A DNA stretch of 64,000 bases from Bacillus_BD sp963787345. Lineage in GTDB: Bacteria > Bacillota > Bacilli > Bacillales > Cytobacillaceae. The notes under the pieces were generated by a model. It was not told where the DNA came from and ran no database searches. It was given only the letters and a program-made list of their open reading frames with translations. The position numbers and the translations under genes are program-made. The DNA lies in NCBI GenBank assembly GCA_963787345.1, contig CAWBCW010000009.1, positions 20,916-84,915 of the forward strand. The letters run 5' to 3'. Positions 60,409-64,000 of this stretch are shown one piece after another (position 1 is the stretch's first letter; each line of letters starts with the position of its first letter).

Positions 60409-62547
60409 TTAATTGTTGTTTGTGGATGCCGTTTGGAAATGATAGTTTTTCATTGCCGAGCCTGTATCAACCATGATAAAGTTGCCATTTACATCTAGTT
60501 CCATTTCAAATTCACTTGGGAGAATAATCGTCGTTGTTGTTAATTCCACAATGGACGGACCGATGATCTTTGCACCCGCTTTCATATGATTTCCATCAAA
60601 GACAGGGACTTCTACTAATGATTTACGTACGGGATCAACCATTTTACGGTAATGCTTGATCTCGAGTTTCTCTTCAGGACTCATGGATTCAATTTTTCTC
60701 GGAGAAAATTGGACAAAATCTCCTCGGCAAGATAAGCGAATATTGATCACCTCAATATTATGGCCACGTAAATCAAACCCATATAACTTTTCATGTTCTT
60801 TATGAAACTCGTTTTCTACTAATTCTTTATCATTCCTTAAGACGATTTCCTCATCGACTTCGATTGTAACCTCATAATGCTGACCAACATATCTCATATC
60901 TAAGCCAACCTTAATGATTTGTTTATCCTCGGTAACCCCTTCTGACAGTAAGGCTTTCTGTCCTTCCGTCTTACTATCAGTAAGAGTGGTGAGAATCTCA
61001 TCAAATTGAGCTTTTTCCCATGTGCGATGGAAGCTTTTTACAAAGTCATGTCTTAATTGCGATGCAAGCATACCAACTGCACAAAGGACAGATGAGAAGG
61101 TTGGGATGATGATCTCAGAAATCTCAAGTTCTCTTGCAATCATCGCCGCATGTATGGGCCCTGCTCCACCTGCTACAACAAGCGGGAAGTTACGGGGATC
61201 CTGACCATTTTGGATGGTAACCTCCTTTACACCGTTCGCCATATTCAAATTTGAAATTTGATAGATTCCAAAAGCAGCTTCCTCGACACTCATATTTAAT
61301 GGTCTTGCGATATGTTCTTGAACCGCTGATTCTGCCAGGCTACTGTCTAATGACATGCTCCCACCAAGGAAAAATCCCGGATTTAAATAACCTAATAGTA
61401 AATTGACATCCGAGCAAGTTGGCAATACTCCACCTCGACCATAACAAGCAGGACCAGGAGCGGCACCAGCACTTTGTGGACCAACCTGAAGCAAGCCACC
61501 AGAATCAATCCAGGCAATACTACCGCCGCCAGAGCCGATCGTGTGAATCGAGACCATCGGGAGAGAGACTAAGTTTCGATTAATTTCTCCTTCTCGACGG
61601 ATATTTACTTCGCCATTTTCTACAATCGATGCCTCAAACGAGGTACCACCCATATCGATTACAATGGCATGATCATATCCAGACGCTTTCGCAAACGCAC
61701 TTCCTGAAACAGGACCTGCTGCCGGACCTGATAATACGGTCGTAGCTGCTAGTTTAGAGACCGTCGTTGGATTGGTTACGCCTCCATTTGATTGCATGAT
61801 TAATAGTTCCCCATTGGTAAACCCTTTCTGTTCAAGCTTCGTCATTAGTTGATCCATATACGCTTTTAAAACCGGACCGACATAAGCATTCATGGCAGAT
61901 GTGCTTACTCGGTTATATAAACGGATAATCGAAGACACGTCGGTTGAAACCGTAACATAGGCTTCAGGCATATATTGTTCCACGATTCTTTTTGTTTTGA
62001 TTTCATTTTCAGGATTCGCATAAGAGTGCATATAACAAATAGCGATCGATTCAACGCCTTCTTCTTTAAACCATTCAAGAGCTCGATGGATTTCGTTCTC
62101 ATCAATCCCTTTTACGATTCTTCCTTCCGAATCTGTCCTTTCATCTATCCCAACGACTAAGTCCCTTGTTACTAAAGCTTCAGGGGCTTTATATTTATTA
62201 TTGTATAGATGCTCTCTACTTCGTACGCCTCTTCTCATTTGCAAAACATCACGAAATCCTTTTGTTGTTAATAATCCTGTTTTAGCACCGTTACTCGTTA
62301 ATACAGCATTCGTTGTAACGGTTGTACCATGTACAATTAACGTCGTATTCTCCAATAATGTTCTTGTGGAGATTCCTAATTTATGGGCTAAGCGGTCAAG
62401 CCCATTCGTTACACCAATGGAAGGATCAGTAGGAGTGGATGAAGTTTTTTCAATGATTTGTTCTTTTGTTGTTGAATTGATTAATAATAAATCGGTAAAG
62501 GTACCACCAACATCAATACCAATTGTAAACTTATCCAATTCTTTCAC
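60409..62547 (-). CDS. Hydantoinase A / 5-oxoprolinase alpha-type subunit
   Basis: The 712-residue protein has the ATPase-like hydantoinase_A/oxoprolinase core: FTIGIDVGGTFTDLLLINST (phosphate loop 1), HGTTVTTNAVL, VVIDMGGTSFEASIV (phosphate loop 2) and SGPAAGPVSGSAFA. Family members hydrolyse 5-oxoproline, N-methylhydantoin or carboxylate acetone. The start is a GTG that abuts AAAGGAGA; a TTG three codons later would be better spaced. It lies 13 nt before hyuB and just after an M24 gene. If active on 5-oxoproline, it could return glutamate to the adjacent gamma-glutamyl route. Confidence 0.92.
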   Translation of the reverse strand: MKELDKFTIGIDVGGTFTDLLLINSTTKEQIIEKTSSTPTDPSIGVTNGLDRLAHKLGISTRTLLENTTLIVHGTTVTTNAVLTSNGAKTGLLTTKGFRDVLQMRRGVRSREHLYNNKYKAPEALVTRDLVVGIDERTDSEGRIVKGIDENEIHRALEWFKEEGVESIAICYMHSYANPENEIKTKRIVEQYMPEAYVTVSTDVSSIIRLYNRVSTSAMNAYVGPVLKAYMDQLMTKLEQKGFTNGELLIMQSNGGVTNPTTVSKLAATTVLSGPAAGPVSGSAFAKASGYDHAIVIDMGGTSFEASIVENGEVNIRREGEINRNLVSLPMVSIHTIGSGGGSIAWIDSGGLLQVGPQSAGAAPGPACYGRGGVLPTCSDVNLLLGYLNPGFFLGGSMSLDSSLAESAVQEHIARPLNMSVEEAAFGIYQISNLNMANGVKEVTIQNGQDPRNFPLVVAGGAGPIHAAMIARELEISEIIIPTFSSVLCAVGMLASQLRHDFVKSFHRTWEKAQFDEILTTLTDSKTEGQKALLSEGVTEDKQIIKVGLDMRYVGQHYEVTIEVDEEIVLRNDKELVENEFHKEHEKLYGFDLRGHNIEVINIRLSCRGDFVQFSPRKIESMSPEEKLEIKHYRKMVDPVRKSLVEVPVFDGNHMKAGAKIIGPSIVELTTTTIILPSEFEMELDVNGNFIMVDTGSAMKNYHFQTASTNNN

Positions 62548-62650
62548 TCTCCTTTTGCGATAGATAAGTCATGTATGGAAGTTTGCTTAATGATTCAGCG
62601 CCATCCTTTGTTACGATAAACACATCTGCAATACTTGCTCCGAGCCGGAG
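62531..62650 (-). CDS. C-terminal fragment of an M24 (creatinase / Xaa-Pro peptidase) protein
   Basis: The minus strand reads RLGASIADVFIVTKDGAESL then SKLPYMTYLSQKESERIG and a stop at 62531-62533, overlapping the hyuA start. This is the typical end of M24 metallopeptidases (ADVFIVTKDG.E.L). The remainder is missing because the contig changes to unrelated DNA at about 62,645. The intact gene would head the hyuA-hyuB operon. Confidence 0.7.
   Translation of the reverse strand, partial: LRLGASIADVFIVTKDGAESLSKLPYMTYLSQKESERIG
62638..62650. other. Chimeric junction: Bacillaceae DNA to Bacteroidota-type DNA
   Basis: Up to about 62,645 the minus strand encodes the M24 end. From here the plus strand encodes an outer-membrane protein. 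The sequence CTCCGAGCC fits both readings, so the join is only placed within about 12 bp. A Gram-positive cell does not have an outer membrane, so assembly chimerism is the likely reason. Confidence 0.75.
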
Positions 62651-63199
62651 CAGGGATTGCTATTTCAGAAGACGATGGTACCTTCAACATCGATTATGCA
62701 CAAAATGACAGCATTGGTTATTTTATAAAGTCACTTCTTTCGATATTATCCAACAACCGGCAAGCCAGTTTTCAATACCAACGTTGAAGGGGTTTATGAT
62801 ACGGTTCCTTACAATCAGACTGAAGTGATGAAAAACAAATACTATTATCTCCGTTTCCCTGTGTATGCCGGACTCAAAGTATATAATTACAAACAGTTTT
62901 CCGTATTCCTTAAGGCGGGGGCCGTTTATTCTGTTTTGACGAATAAAAATGAACCGGACATTAATTTTATCAATGATAAAGCTACATGGATACAGATCAC
63001 AAATCAAACTCCTCAACGGATCCACTCAAATTTGCAACTTTCGGCCGGCGTAGGATTGATTTACGGGATCACAAATAAATTGGAATTAAGCATGGAACCT
63101 GTGTATAATTATTATTTGAATTCTGTGTATGAAAGAAGTTACAATTCAAAATCACCCTGGTCGCTGGGACTTCGGACGGGAATTAATTTTAAATTTTAA
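62641..63199 (+). CDS. Outer-membrane beta-barrel protein (Bacteroidota-type), N-terminus missing
   Basis: The clean frame from 62825 encodes 124 residues with amphipathic beta strands: KNKYYYLRFPVYAGLKVYN, SVFLKAGAVYSVLTNKNEPD, LQLSAGVGLIYGITNKLELS and WSLGLRTGINFKF, ending in Phe as outer-membrane barrels do. Further upstream the reading frame continues in pieces if one T is added at 62721-62724 and one C at 62757-62758 (GAGIAISEDDGTFNIDYAQN; then YKVTSFDIIQQPGKPVFNTN). The type is common in Bacteroidota. The two repairs match the other homopolymer losses. Function unknown. Confidence 0.7.
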
Positions 63200-63203
63200 A
63201 AGT

Positions 63204-64000
63204 TTGATATATAACAAAATCCATATTGCCGTTTTACTGGTTTTTCTTGCAATCATCCAGGCAGGAACTACAACGGCTCAGCTACTTACCCTGACTGGCC
63301 ATGTGTATGATAAACAAACCCTGGATCCTGTCTCAGGACATCCTGTTAAGCTGGAGCTTGCCTTTCAGGGCACGACCCAGACCTATGATTTCATCACAAA
63401 TAATAGTGGAGTATTTGGCGATTCCATCCCCGTAAACAGCATCGGTTCACTTTATCTCTGGACGCTTGATTGTGTGGATTCCATCCATTCATTCTCAGCG
63501 AATTTCGACACGACAAATAATTTCTTTTCATACGACTTTTATATTTGTACCGACAGCATTCCGGTTTCTGGCTGTGAAAACAGCTTTGACTATGTCACCA
63601 CAAACGGCCTTGATTTTACTTTTACAGGTTACTCTTCGCCGGTAGAAGCTGACTACTATTCCTGGGATTTCGGTGATGGCGAAACAGGGAGCGGGAAAAT
63701 CGTTTCTCATAGTTATAATGTGAATGCCCCGGCCTTTTACACAGTGACACTCACGACCATCATTTTGGCAAGCCCGGCTACCGGTGATTCATGTATTGCC
63801 GTCTCAAGCCAGGAAATTGAAGTTGGAGGACAGACAGGCTGTACCAACTGGTTCGAAGCGACCACCATGGATTATATTACCTATAGCTTTCAGGGATTTT
63901 CGGACCCTGAAGCGCAGGTATCTTTTGGGACTTTGGTGATGGTAATTCAGGAAACGGTCAAAATACAATCCATACATTCGATCCGAACAATGGTAATACT
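63204..64000 (+). CDS. Secreted protein with PKD-type repeats (Bacteroidota-type), partial
   Basis: An open frame begins 4 nt after the barrel gene with a signal peptide (VLLVFLAIIQ-like core, TTTAQ). It has a transthyretin-like first domain (LTGHVYDKQTLDPVSGHPVK) followed by PKD-like repeats with the signature YYSWDFGDGETGSGK. At the T-run 63923-63926 the frame shifts; one added T restores FWDFGDGNSGNGQN, a second PKD signature. It continues past the window end. Such proteins are surface or type-IX-secretion cargo in Bacteroidota. Confidence 0.7.
   Translation, partial: MIYNKIHIAVLLVFLAIIQAGTTTAQLLTLTGHVYDKQTLDPVSGHPVKLELAFQGTTQTYDFITNNSGVFGDSIPVNSIGSLYLWTLDCVDSIHSFSANFDTTNNFFSYDFYICTDSIPVSGCENSFDYVTTNGLDFTFTGYSSPVEADYYSWDFGDGETGSGKIVSHSYNVNAPAFYTVTLTTIILASPATGDSCIAVSSQEIEVGGQTGCTNWFEATTMDYITYSFQGFSDPEAQVSFGTLVMVIQETVKIQSIHSIRTMVI

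Noticed and set aside
62723..63710. Minus-strand frames in the foreign end
   Set aside because: They lie opposite clear barrel and PKD coding sequence.

Overview
The window reads as low-GC Gram-positive chromosome from a spore-forming Bacillaceae relative. The pointers are strong GGAGG-type ribosome sites, frequent TTG/GTG starts, a Cereus-type sigma-B module, and a YhcN/YlaJ-type spore lipoprotein. The last ~1.35 kb (from about 62,645) is different: it encodes an outer-membrane beta-barrel and a PKD-repeat secreted protein of Bacteroidota type. The window therefore appears to contain a chimeric join. No rRNA, tRNA or CRISPR array was seen.

Layout. 1-4.9 kb: glutathione-dependent formaldehyde detoxification (adhC-fghA), a divergent HxlR regulator, and next to it a bifunctional glutathione synthetase gshF (cut by the window start). 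5-10 kb: a Gly/Met-rich protein, a secreted histidine phosphatase and a complete TRAP transporter dctPQM. 10-20 kb: a frameshifted spore lipoprotein, an MFS pump, a secreted GDPD/PLC-like protein, a VTT-domain protein, a CNNM/CorC exporter, a MerR regulator, an alpha/beta hydrolase, a YeeE/YedE thiosulfate-type transporter and transposase scraps.

20-48 kb is a general stress island. Its centre is rsbV-rsbW-sigB-rsbY with dps, the hybrid kinase rsbK and the methyltransferase rsbM (the Bacillus cereus type of sigma-B control). Around it lie YflT-like stress proteins, GlsB, an IDEAL-domain protein, KGG-repeat (GsiB-like) proteins, CorA- and MscS-type membrane proteins, cardiolipin synthase, CsbD and a large catalase. 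I could read 14 candidate sigma-B promoters (GTTTNN, 13-14 nt, GGGWAW-like) in front of these genes by eye. A TnpB-like RNA-guided nuclease gene with a probable omega-RNA tail, REP-like repeats and a RAYT transposase remnant are inserted here.

48-52 kb: a MarR-MFS pair, a staygreen-family protein and a FAD-dependent oxidoreductase. 52-62.6 kb is an aromatic-amine type catabolic cluster, all on the minus strand: Rieske dioxygenase alpha and beta, a glutamine-synthetase-like ligase, an unknown small protein, a class II (N-terminal Cys) amidotransferase-like enzyme, catechol 2,3-dioxygenase and a XylT-like ferredoxin, preceded by hyuA-hyuB (hydantoinase/5-oxoprolinase family) and the tail of an M24 peptidase. 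The set resembles the gamma-glutamylanilide route of aniline oxidation known from Proteobacteria.

A quality warning: at least eight one-base losses in homopolymer runs break otherwise good genes on both sides of the chimeric join. Many apparent frameshifts here are therefore probably sequencing errors.
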